From CAIYRG01 sp964446945 (GTDB lineage: Bacteria; Pseudomonadota; Alphaproteobacteria; Micropepsales; Micropepsaceae): a stretch of DNA of 64,000 bases. The stretch lies in assembly GCA_964446945.1 (NCBI GenBank), contig CAYUQO010000003.1, forward strand, positions 62,001 through 126,000, given 5' to 3'. The notes under the pieces are model-generated. The model saw only the letters and a program-made list of their open reading frames with translations. It was not told where the DNA came from and did no database searches. Position numbers and translations under genes: made by a program. Every line of letters begins with the position of its first letter. The stretch's first letter is position 1. Positions 8,800 to 17,074 of the stretch are shown piece after piece.

Positions 8800-9192
8800 A
8801 TGAAGCCTTATTGGGCGGGTGTGGCCGGTGTGCTTGGCATTTGCGCGGGAGCTGCCGATACAAATCTTTTACAAGCCGCTACCGAGGAACGTGCCGCCTA
8901 TCTCGTCGCCAACATTCAGTCGGTGAAAGACCAGGCGCAATATGACCGCTATCGCGGGGCTGTCGCCGGGACGCAGGCGCCTTATGGCGGAAAATTCCTC
9001 GTGCGCGGAGCCACGCCGGTGATGCTGGGCAGTTCACCGACGCCGCAAGGAACGGTCGTGATCATTCGTTTCCCCAGCATGAAGAATTTGCAGGACTGGT
9101 GGAATTCGCCGGCCTATAGCGCCATCCGTCCGCTGCGCGAGAGCGGCACCGTCAGCAGGCTCTTCGCCGCCGAAGGTCTGCCGGGTTCGTAA
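8800..9192 (+). CDS. DUF1330 domain protein
   Basis: A small protein of about 130 residues containing a DUF1330 domain, a ferredoxin-like alpha/beta fold of unknown function related to the NIPSNAP/EthD dimeric barrels. Typical features are the strand AAYLVANIQSVKDQAQYDRY, PYGGKFLVRG, and the RFPSMKNLQDWWNSPAY segment. I prefer the ATG at 8800 because GGAG lies seven bases upstream; a longer frame starts at 8722. The residues before the domain (MKPYWAGVAGVLGICAGA) are hydrophobic and might be a weak signal peptide or anchor, which is unusual for this family. Confidence 0.75.
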   Translation: MKPYWAGVAGVLGICAGAADTNLLQAATEERAAYLVANIQSVKDQAQYDRYRGAVAGTQAPYGGKFLVRGATPVMLGSSPTPQGTVVIIRFPSMKNLQDWWNSPAYSAIRPLRESGTVSRLFAAEGLPGS

Positions 9193-10272
9193 TCACAACT
9201 TTAGCGGCTCGAAATAGCCGGTTAGCTCGAGATAGCCGCTCGCGCCATTCGAACGCACCGCTCCTTCCCAATAGACCGGCCCACCAGTCATGCGGGCATC
9301 ATATTCCTGATTGTCGAATAATGGCGTCAGATGCCATTGCCGTTCCCCATCAGGCAGATGCGCAGCCACGGTCATTTCAACTGGATAGATCGTTCCGCTT
9401 TGGGGTGAGCGCCATTTGCGCACTGGCGTGAACGTCAGATCGCCGGGGGCCAGAACGTGGATTGCGCCGTTTGCTTCGCGCAATGTTCCGCCGGCCCACA
9501 ATGTGGCGCCGGCATGGTCACGGATGCGGAAGGCCATCAGCGCGCCACCACTATCAAGATTTAATCCGGTCCAATCCCAACCCGCGGCATCCGGATCGAG
9601 ATAGTTGGATGACCATTCTCGGTCGAGCCATGCCGTTCCGGTGACCGTTTCGGCACGGCCATCACGCACGACATGCCCAGTCACTGAAAGGTGGGGCATG
9701 CTGTAGTAGTGGCTGGCATCGCCCGGCTTCGGCCCTTTGCGGCTGTAACCGTTGTCGCCCTCCAGCAGCACCGCTTCCATCGGCGTGAATGTCAGATCGA
9801 GCGTGAAGTCCTTGCCGCCCGCAAGAGTGTGGAATCGTCCGTCAGCGGAGCGCTTCAAAGCCCAGTCGCCAATCACGACATCGGCGTCGCCGGTCGCGGC
9901 TTGCGCGAGACCGAAACCAGCCCGGTAAATCCGCTCCTGATGCAGCAGCCTGCCGAGTTTGGGATCGGACAGGGCGGCATGGGCGTAGAGGATTTGTTTG
10001 GCTGCATATGCGCTGGGATTGTCTTCGGCGATGCCCGGCCGGAAGCGGAAGAACGTCACCTGGAATCCCATCGGTGAACCGTCGGCGCGGTTCAGCGATC
10101 CGGTGATGTACCACCACTCATTGCGGAATTGCGGATGCGCGCCATGATCCGCCGGGAAGGTGAACTGGACGCCGGGGCGGACCTCCGGAAACGACACAGG
10201 ATCTGAAGCGGCCGCAACAGTTGTGAGCGCGGCGAGCACGAGTCCGGCGATAAAGCCAGATAACCGCATCAC
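9193..10272 (-). CDS. exported lipocalin-like / carotenoid 1,2-hydratase-family protein (AttH-like)
   Basis: A 359-residue protein with a clear N-terminal signal peptide (GFIAGLVLAALTTVAAASD). The mature part matches the AttH/CrtC-like double-lipocalin family: HPQFRNEWWYITGSL, GFQVTFFRFRP, ATWLDREWSSNYL-like GTAWLDREWSSN and DWTGLNLDSGGALMAF are the family hallmarks. It is the last gene of an ABC operon, and its start (GTG at 10272 or ATG at 10269, after GGAGG) overlaps the permease stop. In AttEFGH-type systems such a protein is the extracytoplasmic partner. Substrate unknown. Carotenoid hydration is unlikely because no carotenoid genes are near. Confidence 0.85.
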   Translation of the reverse strand: MMRLSGFIAGLVLAALTTVAAASDPVSFPEVRPGVQFTFPADHGAHPQFRNEWWYITGSLNRADGSPMGFQVTFFRFRPGIAEDNPSAYAAKQILYAHAALSDPKLGRLLHQERIYRAGFGLAQAATGDADVVIGDWALKRSADGRFHTLAGGKDFTLDLTFTPMEAVLLEGDNGYSRKGPKPGDASHYYSMPHLSVTGHVVRDGRAETVTGTAWLDREWSSNYLDPDAAGWDWTGLNLDSGGALMAFRIRDHAGATLWAGGTLREANGAIHVLAPGDLTFTPVRKWRSPQSGTIYPVEMTVAAHLPDGERQWHLTPLFDNQEYDARMTGGPVYWEGAVRSNGASGYLELTGYFEPLKL

Positions 10273-12812
10273 CAGTCCTCCCGCACGGCCATGATGCTGT
10301 CGCGCGAAACAGCCCTGCGCCCGGCGATCAGCGCCGTTCCCGCCGAAGCGGCGATTAATGCGACGGTTACAACGACGAACAAGGTCACCGGCAGCCGCAC
10401 ATCCATGGTCCAGTGAAACGACTGCGGGTTGATCACATTGATCAGCACCTGGCTGATCGCAAGTCCAAGCGCAATTCCTGCGACCGTGCCGATGATGCCG
10501 AGCAGCGCGCCCTCGGCGGCCAGCATCAGAACGATCTGATGCCGCAGCACGCCGATATGGCGCAGCATGCCGAATTCCTTGCTGCGCGCCAGCGTCTGGC
10601 TCGAAAACGTCGCCGCGATTCCGGCGAGACCGACGAGGATTGCAATCGCTTCCAGCACGTAGGTCACGGCAAAACTGCGATCGAATATCCTCAGCGACAA
10701 TGCCCGGATGGTGCGTGAATCCATGACCATCGTGCCGGCGGCGACATCCCTCGGCAAGGCGGCATGGATTTCGCGCATCACGCGGCTTTCATCCGTACCG
10801 GGCCGCAAGTCGATGGCCGCATCGGTGCGCAGCGTATCGCCCGTGAGCGCCGTGTAATCGCCGAGATCCATGGCAATTGCGCCCTGCTGCCGTCCGTAAT
10901 CGCGCCATTCACCGGCGACAAAAAATGGTTTCTTGCTGCCGGTTTTGATCGGCAGGTTGATCCAGTCCCCCGGGGCATAGCCATACATCAGCCGCGCCGG
11001 CTCCGACACCCAGACCGGAATGGCGCCGGGGGGCACTTCAAGGCTGCTCCCGACCAGCGGCACAATGCCCCTGGGATCGTGGTGATTGAGGGCGGTTGCC
11101 ATCAGATCGACGGCAGGCCGGTCGGCGACCAGGCGTAACGGCGTGTTCTTGCGAAAATGGATTGCAGCAATTCCCGGAATTCCTGCGACGCGTTGCTGTA
11201 CGTCTGGCGTTAGTGCATCGCCGGCGTCGCTATCGACGCGCATGTAAATATCCGATGGCAGGATTTGGACCAGCCACGCATCGACGGAATTGCGGAAGCT
11301 CCAGATCATGACCGCCATCGCGATCATCAGGCTTGTGCTCGCGACCATGCCGCACAAAGCGATAGCCGCCTGTCGCGGTGCGCCCCAGAGATGCTTCAGC
11401 GCCAGATCCGCCGGCGCGGGGAAAGCAAAACGGCGCAGCGGTGAGAGGAGAATGCGCGCGAGCAGTGGCATCGCGGCTACACCGCCGGCGAGCAGCAGAG
11501 CGATCGACACATATCCGAACAGCGCCAGCCCATTCACCGGCGGCAGGAATGCCGCGCCTGCACCAAGCACCAGAAGTAACAGCGCCACCGCCGCGCCGGG
11601 AGAGTTCCGCGGATCGGCCGGATCGCCCACCTGTTTGATCGCAATCGCCGGGGCAGCGCGGGCCGCGGCTCGTGCCGGAAGGAGACTTCCCGCCAATGCC
11701 GCCACAATACCCAGCAGGAAGAAAAACACTGCAGCGCCCGGCGCAAATACCAGCTCCGGACTCGTACCGCTGAAATAGCCGCCGCCGAGATCTCCGCCGA
11801 GAAAGCGCAGTGCAAGTGCCGCGAGGGCCCAGCCCAGCAGCAATCCGCCGATGCTCCCGAGTATGCCCATGGCAGCACCTTCGGCGAGAACTTGTACGAG
11901 TACGGCATTGCGGCGCATTCCAAGGACGCGCAGCAGCGCAAATTGTGCATGGCGCCGCGCCACCGCGAGCGCCTGCGCGGAATAGGCTAGAAACAATCCG
12001 GTGAGCAGCGCCATCAGCGCCAGCATGTCGAGATTCATCCGATAGGCGCGCGACAGGCTTCCGGTCCGCGCCTGTTCGGTCTCCCGTGTGACCAATTCCG
12101 CATCGGGAGAGAGCACGGATTGGACCATGTCGCGCACGCGCTCCGGATCCACGCCTTCCGCGAATTTGAGATCGACGCGCTGGATGAATCCGGGTGTGCC
12201 GAGCCGCCATTGCGCAGTGCCAATGTCGAGCACGGCAAGATTTTGATCTCCGGAAACATCCGGCAGCGTGCCCGCTATCCGGAATGCCGCATTTTTGCCG
12301 GCAGCATTGATCGCGATTTCGCCCCCAATGTGCTGGTGCAAAGCCGAAAGAGCCGACGGCGATAGAAAAATCGAATCGGGCGAAATTGTTTCGCCGCTGG
12401 CAAATCCCCCCTGGCCCGAACCCGTCCCCGTGTCTGCCACACGTCCGACCAGAAGCGGCGTCACCGGGATTGCGCGGAACACGTCAATTCCAAGAACCGT
12501 GAGCGCCACATCGCCGGAATGTGCGGCAAGTTCGATCACCGGACTGGCGCCGGCAATCCCTGCCGTGCGTGCAAGCTTCGGGTACAGGTTTTCGTCGAAT
12601 CCGCGCGGCGTCACCGAATGCACCTGGAGGTCCGCATCTCCGTTCACTGCCTGAACCGCGCGGTCGAATTCATTCAGCGCCGATGCATTGACCAGATGCA
12701 CGGCGAATCCGAGGCCGACGCCGATGGCAATTGCGAGTGCCGCGAGGAGCACGCGGCCGGGATGCGCCCGCACTTCGCTCCACCCGATCCAGCTCAGCGC
12801 AAGGGGCGTCAT
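10269..12812 (-). CDS. ABC transporter permease, FtsX/MacB-type, two-domain
   Basis: An 847-residue inner-membrane permease. It opens with a transmembrane helix after WSEVRAHPGRVLLAALAIAIG, has a large periplasmic region (about residues 45-245), an FtsX-like helix set at about 260-390, a second helix pair near 410-460, a second periplasmic region, and a C-terminal FtsX domain at about 725-840 (GIAATFSSQTLARSKEFGML). This looks like the AttF and AttG halves in one chain. It overlaps the ATPase gene and the AttH-like gene by ATGA/GTGATG, so the three form a translationally coupled operon. It probably handles lipoproteins or lipids rather than small solutes, as inferred from the family. Confidence 0.88.
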   Translation of the reverse strand: MTPLALSWIGWSEVRAHPGRVLLAALAIAIGVGLGFAVHLVNASALNEFDRAVQAVNGDADLQVHSVTPRGFDENLYPKLARTAGIAGASPVIELAAHSGDVALTVLGIDVFRAIPVTPLLVGRVADTGTGSGQGGFASGETISPDSIFLSPSALSALHQHIGGEIAINAAGKNAAFRIAGTLPDVSGDQNLAVLDIGTAQWRLGTPGFIQRVDLKFAEGVDPERVRDMVQSVLSPDAELVTRETEQARTGSLSRAYRMNLDMLALMALLTGLFLAYSAQALAVARRHAQFALLRVLGMRRNAVLVQVLAEGAAMGILGSIGGLLLGWALAALALRFLGGDLGGGYFSGTSPELVFAPGAAVFFFLLGIVAALAGSLLPARAAARAAPAIAIKQVGDPADPRNSPGAAVALLLLVLGAGAAFLPPVNGLALFGYVSIALLLAGGVAAMPLLARILLSPLRRFAFPAPADLALKHLWGAPRQAAIALCGMVASTSLMIAMAVMIWSFRNSVDAWLVQILPSDIYMRVDSDAGDALTPDVQQRVAGIPGIAAIHFRKNTPLRLVADRPAVDLMATALNHHDPRGIVPLVGSSLEVPPGAIPVWVSEPARLMYGYAPGDWINLPIKTGSKKPFFVAGEWRDYGRQQGAIAMDLGDYTALTGDTLRTDAAIDLRPGTDESRVMREIHAALPRDVAAGTMVMDSRTIRALSLRIFDRSFAVTYVLEAIAILVGLAGIAATFSSQTLARSKEFGMLRHIGVLRHQIVLMLAAEGALLGIIGTVAGIALGLAISQVLINVINPQSFHWTMDVRLPVTLFVVVTVALIAASAGTALIAGRRAVSRDSIMAVREDW

Positions 12813-13516
12813 GACGGGATCAGCCCGGAACTGGTCAGGGTGTAGACCCGGTTTGCGACGGACGCGGCAATACGCGAATGTGTCACCAGCACGACCGAAA
12901 CGCCTGAGCGCCGGACCTCGCTCGAAAACAGGTCGAGAATCCTTGCCGCCGTTTCCGGATCGAGATTTCCCGTGGGCTCGTCGGCGAGTATCAGCGAGGG
13001 GTGGTGAACCAGCGCACGCGCGATCGCCACACGCTGCAATTCCCCGCCCGACAATTGTTGCGGATAGTCCTTATCGCGTCCGGCAAGTCCGACGGCTGCG
13101 AGCATCGCGGACGCGCGCTCGAGCGCCGGTTTTCCGCCGGTTTCCAACAGGACGAGCGGCAAAGCCACATTCTGCGCGAGTGTCAAATGCGGCAGCACAT
13201 GAAAAGCCTGGAAAACAAAGCCAATGGTTCGGCGCCGAAGCCGCGTACGGGCGTCATCGCCGAGGCGCTCCAATGGTGCCCCTGCAATCACGATGGTCCC
13301 GGCATCCGGCGTATCGAGGCCGGCGATCAGATTCAGGAGTGTGGACTTGCCGGCGCCGGATTCGCCCATGATGGCCACGAATTCACCGGGTGCCACCGAA
13401 AGCTGCAAACCCGAAAAAAGGACACGCCCACCCGGGACGGTCTTGCCTATGCCCCTGATCTGAAGCAGGGGCTGTGACGCGGTTTTCGGGACGATCATCG
13501 GCTCAGTCAGGCTCAT
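12809..13516 (-). CDS. ABC transporter ATP-binding protein (LolD/MacB/AttE-like)
   Basis: A 235-residue ATPase of the LolD/MacB subfamily. It has Walker A GESGAGKST near residue 52, Q-loop FVFQAFHVLPHLT, signature LSGGELQRVAIARA, Walker B LILADEPTGNLD and the H-loop VTHS. It is the first gene of the three-gene operon with the two-domain permease and the exported AttH-like protein, and its stop overlaps the permease start. Its start is 70 bases from the divergent MmgE/PrpD gene. The partner composition suggests a mechanotransmission or extraction role rather than import. Confidence 0.92.
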   Translation of the reverse strand: MSLTEPMIVPKTASQPLLQIRGIGKTVPGGRVLFSGLQLSVAPGEFVAIMGESGAGKSTLLNLIAGLDTPDAGTIVIAGAPLERLGDDARTRLRRRTIGFVFQAFHVLPHLTLAQNVALPLVLLETGGKPALERASAMLAAVGLAGRDKDYPQQLSGGELQRVAIARALVHHPSLILADEPTGNLDPETAARILDLFSSEVRRSGVSVVLVTHSRIAASVANRVYTLTSSGLIPS

Positions 13517-13551
13517 TTGCTGAGTTAGCCCGGTACAACCGGAATTGTCGA

Positions 13552-13580
13552 TTCAGACGCAGCCTGTCTCGCTTTATACT
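13552..13580 (+). promoter_or_regulatory. candidate promoter giving a leaderless mRNA for the MmgE/PrpD gene
   Basis: TTCAGA (13552-13557) and TATACT (13575-13580) are 17 bases apart. The ATG at 13587 starts seven bases after the -10 box, so transcription would begin at or next to the start codon. No Shine-Dalgarno sequence precedes that ATG, which fits a leaderless message. Confidence 0.45.
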
Positions 13581-13586
13581 GCCTCC

Positions 13587-14981
13587 ATGACCGTTCCGAA
13601 CGCGAAAGAGCCCAATCCCTACACCGCCCGAATGGCCGAATTCGTCGCCGGCCTCACGTTCGAGGCGATTCCGCCGGAAGTGCTCGCCCGGATCAAGCTG
13701 CTGATCCTGGATTCGTTCGGCTGTGCGCTATTCGGCGCAAGGCTCGAATGGAGCCGGATTCTTTGCGAAACACTTGCCGGCCTCGATTCGACGCCGGCAT
13801 GCGGGGTTTGGGGCACCGGCTTGCGTTTGTCCGCGCCCCACGCCGCCCTGGCCAATGGCGCTTTGGTGCAAAGCTTTGAACTGGACGATGTGCACCGCCA
13901 GGGCGTGCTGCATGTCGGCGCCGTTGCCTTGCCACCCTTACTTGCGATTGCCGAGTTGCGCGGCATGAGCGGGCGGGATTTCCTGCGGGCCGCCGTGGCA
14001 GGGTACGAAATCGGCCCGCGTGTGGGCATGTGCATGGGTCCGCAACATCTCGTGCAGGGTTGGCACTCCGGGGCGACGGTCGGTGTATTCTCGGCCGCAG
14101 CAGCGGCAGCGGCAGCCCTGCAATTACCTCCGGCGAAAATCGTGCATGCGCTCGGTATTGCAGGTACACAGGCGAGTGGCCTCATGGCGGCCCAGTTCGG
14201 GTCCATGGTCAAACGCATGCATGCCGGGCGCGCCGCGCAGAGTGGACTTTACGCCGCGCTGCTGGCCGAGCGCGGCTTCACCGGAATAACCGATATTTTT
14301 GAAAATCCGTATGGTGGATTCTGCACGACATTTTCGGCTTCGCCCGACCGCTTCGACCGCGAAGAGCTGATCGCCGGTCTCGGCCAACGCTTCGAAACCA
14401 TGCGCATATCGGTGAAGCTTTATTCCTGCGTCAGCACCAACCACACCTCGCTCGACGCAGTGCGCAAAATCCAGCAGCGCCATCCGTTCCGTGTGGCGGA
14501 TTTAGAACAGATAACCGTTCGCTGTTCGCGCGCGACCCTTGAGCATGCCGGTTGGCGCTACAAGCCGGAAGGCATGACCGCAGCTCAGCTCAATCTGCCA
14601 TTCTGCATTGCAACGCTGCTTCTGGAAGGAGATGTGTTTGTCGAACAATTCTCGCCGGATGCCATTCGCAGTCCGGAGCGGATCGCGCTCACAGAAAAAA
14701 TAACGGTGATTGAAGATCCGGAAATCACCGCCCGCGGGGCGAAATTTCGCCATATGGTTCATTTGACTGTGCATCTTCGCGACGGCACGGCGCTCAATGA
14801 GACAGTCGAGTCGCCTAGGGGCTCCGAAGAGAATTTCCCGCCTGACGAACTCATTATCGAAAAATTTACCAAACTATGCACGAATCTTTCTCTTCAGCGG
14901 TTGAGCAAAGTTCGGGATATGGTGCTGGATATCGAAAAGATTAAAAATGTTAATGAACTTGCGGCGTTGCTCACAGCTTGA
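13587..14981 (+). CDS. MmgE/PrpD family protein
   Basis: A 464-residue protein of the MmgE/PrpD family (2-methylcitrate dehydratase and relatives such as cis-aconitate decarboxylase). Family segments include LLILDSFGCALFGA near residue 35, NGALVQSFELDDVH near residue 90, GTQASGLMAAQFGSMVKRMHAGRAAQSG near residues 192-219 (the conserved KR-H-GRAAQ stretch), and KLYSCVSTNHTSLDA. The ATG at 13587 is chosen over a TTG at 13545 because of the promoter spacing. No prpB, prpC or other methylcitrate-cycle gene is adjacent, so the substrate is probably not 2-methylcitrate but cannot be named. Confidence 0.85.
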   Translation: MTVPNAKEPNPYTARMAEFVAGLTFEAIPPEVLARIKLLILDSFGCALFGARLEWSRILCETLAGLDSTPACGVWGTGLRLSAPHAALANGALVQSFELDDVHRQGVLHVGAVALPPLLAIAELRGMSGRDFLRAAVAGYEIGPRVGMCMGPQHLVQGWHSGATVGVFSAAAAAAAALQLPPAKIVHALGIAGTQASGLMAAQFGSMVKRMHAGRAAQSGLYAALLAERGFTGITDIFENPYGGFCTTFSASPDRFDREELIAGLGQRFETMRISVKLYSCVSTNHTSLDAVRKIQQRHPFRVADLEQITVRCSRATLEHAGWRYKPEGMTAAQLNLPFCIATLLLEGDVFVEQFSPDAIRSPERIALTEKITVIEDPEITARGAKFRHMVHLTVHLRDGTALNETVESPRGSEENFPPDELIIEKFTKLCTNLSLQRLSKVRDMVLDIEKIKNVNELAALLTA

Positions 14982-15044
14982 TTGAGCAGCGGCAAAAAAA
15001 CCTTTCGATATAATTGCGAGGGGTAGTGTAGCTTGAATGTGAGA

Positions 15045-15073
15045 ACGGTCGGGTAGGGGGACTACCCGACCGT
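15045..15073. terminator. perfect 12-bp inverted repeat between convergent genes
   Basis: ACGGTCGGGTAG (15045-15056) and CTACCCGACCGT (15062-15073) are perfect complements with a five-base loop. The repeat lies between the 3' ends of the MmgE/PrpD gene and the phyH gene, where a bidirectional terminator is expected, but neither side has a U-tract. A perfect TATAAT lies upstream at 15009-15014. It may be a factor-dependent terminator, a processed 3' end, or the 3' hairpin of a short RNA. Confidence 0.5.
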
Positions 15074-15161
15074 CCCGCCCTGACAGGGATGGCTTGGATT
15101 CCCGTTTGCCGAGATATTCATGACCATCCTCTGCCGGGGAATTCCGGCAAATTCATCTTTG

Positions 15162-16160
15162 CTACGCAGCTATTTCATAGTTCTTCAAAGCATTTCCGGT
15201 GCGTTTGGCTTTCGGCCAGACGATCGGATGAATGTTGTCGTCGAGCGGGTCTCCGTCCTTCATATCGGCTTTGTGCAGAGGTTGCGCGGGCGCCCCTGGC
15301 CGGTGGCGATATTTGATCCCGGCGTCGCAGTAGCGGAGTGAAAAAGCCGCGCGAAGCGTGTTGCTGCGGTTGCCCTCGGATCCGTGTACCGTCAGGAAAT
15401 GGTGCACGAGCACATCACCGGGCTCGGCCTCAACGTACTCCACGCCATAGGCATCGGGATTGGCTTCGATTTTCGGCATGTCTTCGCCTTCCGCGCCCGG
15501 GAATGGCAATTCGCTGATAAAGACGTTGGCCTTGAACATCTTGTGCCAACGATGCGAACCCGGAATGTACCCTACCCGGCCGCCGCCTGCCCTGACGCTG
15601 TTCAGCGGAATCCAGAATACGCAGCCGCAGTCACCATCGAGATGAAAGTAGGGCAGGTCCTGGTGAAACGCGGCGCGATCCACTGCCCCCGCTTCTTTGA
15701 TGAACATCTGATCGTCATAGAACCGAACACAGGGTGCTTCGAGGAGTTGCGCGGACATTCCCGCGAGTTTCTCTCCAAGCGCAAACCTGGCCAATTCCGG
15801 AACACGGCGCCACACACCGGTATCGAGCAGAAAATTTCCACGCTGACCCCCCGCGGCCGGAGGATCGGCGAGGCGCGGCAGATCGGATGCCCGAATGGCC
15901 GCCGCAAGAGCAGCCAAATCATGCTGAACCGAACCCTGATCGTCCAAGGCTTGCTGATTCCACACACTGTCAGCGGCGACCGTCACGTTGTAGCTGTTGG
16001 GACTCAGCTCGAAACTGCTTTGGGCGCGCGCCATGGCCTGGCGCAGCATCGCGACTTCATCGGTCGCAAGCACGCCCCTCAGGCGAACAAAGCCATATTC
16101 GGAAAAATGCCGGCGCTGTGCGTCAGTCAGTTCAAGAGGGTGCTGTTCAGCGCTTTGCAT
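15162..16160 (-). CDS. phytanoyl-CoA dioxygenase (PhyH) family protein
   Basis: A 332-residue Fe(II)/2-oxoglutarate oxygenase of the PhyH family. The metal triad is visible as H-Q-D in AFHQDLPYFH (about residue 167) and the distal His in LVHHFLTVHGSEGN; the 2-oxoglutarate-binding Arg is in TLRAAFSLRY. PGSHRWH (about 206) is also typical. Its ATG lies inside the 3' end of the 68-residue gene upstream, and luxI is seven bases before that, so it is the last gene of the quorum-sensing operon. It may hydroxylate an acyl chain or another small molecule linked to the signal; the substrate is unknown. Confidence 0.85.
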   Translation of the reverse strand: MQSAEQHPLELTDAQRRHFSEYGFVRLRGVLATDEVAMLRQAMARAQSSFELSPNSYNVTVAADSVWNQQALDDQGSVQHDLAALAAAIRASDLPRLADPPAAGGQRGNFLLDTGVWRRVPELARFALGEKLAGMSAQLLEAPCVRFYDDQMFIKEAGAVDRAAFHQDLPYFHLDGDCGCVFWIPLNSVRAGGGRVGYIPGSHRWHKMFKANVFISELPFPGAEGEDMPKIEANPDAYGVEYVEAEPGDVLVHHFLTVHGSEGNRSNTLRAAFSLRYCDAGIKYRHRPGAPAQPLHKADMKDGDPLDDNIHPIVWPKAKRTGNALKNYEIAA

Positions 16161-16333
16161 TGCCTTTTTCCTTTTACAGTCTTCTGCGGTGTTGCCGGAC
16201 CACGATTCATGAAAGTACGGGCGGCCGTTTCAAACAGCAGGGTGAGCTGATACCGCTCATATGGATCGTGAATGGTCTCCAGAATTTCGCGTATCCGGTG
16301 AACTTCAGCCTGGAGTTCGTCCGCTTTCGCCAT
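16127..16333 (-). CDS. small protein of unknown function in the luxI operon
   Basis: A 68-residue frame starting seven bases after the luxI stop and running 34 bases into phyH in another frame. The first half is predicted helical with heptad-like spacing (ELQAEVHRIREILETIHDPYERYQLTLLFE, residues 6-35 in two segments), suggesting a small dimerisation or adaptor module; the tail is basic (KTVKGKR). Its position between a signal synthase and an oxygenase, with tight coupling, argues that it is real. I do not recognise a family. Confidence 0.6.
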   Translation of the reverse strand: MAKADELQAEVHRIREILETIHDPYERYQLTLLFETAARTFMNRGPATPQKTVKGKRQCKALNSTLLN

Positions 16334-16339
16334 GTTTGC

Positions 16340-16987
16340 TCACGCAGCCAACTGATATTTGATTTCGGCAGCCGGAGCCGAAACCGCATAGCGCCAGACG
16401 GGGCCATTGACTTCACGGACTTCGCGCGTCTTGGAGATCATCCGGTCGGAGACCTCAAACAGGACCGAAATGCATTTGCCCTCCGGATAACGGATGATTG
16501 GCCCGAGGCGGCGAACATCCCAGCGCGTCTCTTGCATGGTTTTCCAGAAGAAGGCATCACAACAAAGGCTCATGTGAGTGAGGCCAATGCTTTTCCCGTA
16601 TTCGAGCATCGCAACCAGGAGCTCGCCGGCGACACGACGGTTCTCTTCCGGCGAAACACGTTCTTTAACGACAAACCAGCGCGTAAACTCATAGATCTGT
16701 TCGCCGGTGGGAATTTCGCCCGATACGGTCTGCGGAAAGATATCGCGAATGAGGTGGGGCCCGGTGGTCGGATTCAGCCGTAGTCCACCACAGACGGAGC
16801 CTGTGTCATCGATCGCCAGCAGGTATACGGTCGCGTCGGTGTCAAACTGATCGATGTCCCGCCCGTCGGCCTTTTCAAGCGCCTTCCAGCCGCGCCGCCC
16901 GACATAAATGTCGTGGCGCAGCCGAAACATCTGCTCAAGTTGTTCACGGAATCCCGCCCGGTTATGGCGGTCGATGACGTAAATCAT
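16340..16987 (-). CDS. acyl-homoserine-lactone synthase (LuxI family)
   Basis: A 215-residue LuxI-type synthase that makes an N-acyl-homoserine lactone from S-adenosylmethionine and an acyl donor. The invariant residues are present: the Arg and Trp of FRLRHDIYVGRRGW, the two Asp of DIDQFDTD, the Arg of CGGLRL, and Glu/Arg of YEFTRWFV. The ATG at 16987 is preferred over the one at 16993 because GAGG then sits seven bases away. It lies downstream of luxR and upstream of the small ORF and phyH. The acyl chain cannot be read from sequence; BjaI/RpaI-like enzymes in Rhizobiales use branched or aryl CoA donors. Confidence 0.9.
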   Translation of the reverse strand: MIYVIDRHNRAGFREQLEQMFRLRHDIYVGRRGWKALEKADGRDIDQFDTDATVYLLAIDDTGSVCGGLRLNPTTGPHLIRDIFPQTVSGEIPTGEQIYEFTRWFVVKERVSPEENRRVAGELLVAMLEYGKSIGLTHMSLCCDAFFWKTMQETRWDVRRLGPIIRYPEGKCISVLFEVSDRMISKTREVREVNGPVWRYAVSAPAAEIKYQLAA

Positions 16988-17052
16988 CCCCATCCCTCGT
17001 CGTCGAATTATTAAGAGGATGGGACGAATGCCGTACTATTGCATGTCAGTGA

Positions 17053-17071
17053 GGCACCTACACCGGGTGCC
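17053..17071. promoter_or_regulatory. 19-bp palindrome upstream of luxI (candidate LuxR box or attenuator)
   Basis: GGCACC (17053-17058) and GGTGCC (17066-17071) form a dyad with a seven-base centre in the luxR-luxI gap, centred about 75 bases before the luxI ATG. Size and place fit a LuxR-type binding site; it is also only three bases beyond the luxR stop and could fold as a weak hairpin. The sequence is not close to the Vibrio lux-box consensus. Confidence 0.4.
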
Positions 17072-17074
17072 GAT

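Noticed and set aside
9193..10272. Carotenoid 1,2-hydratase (CrtC) function for the lipocalin-like protein
   Set aside because: Only fold-level similarity; no carotenoid genes nearby and it is coupled to an ABC transporter, so AttH-like is better supported.
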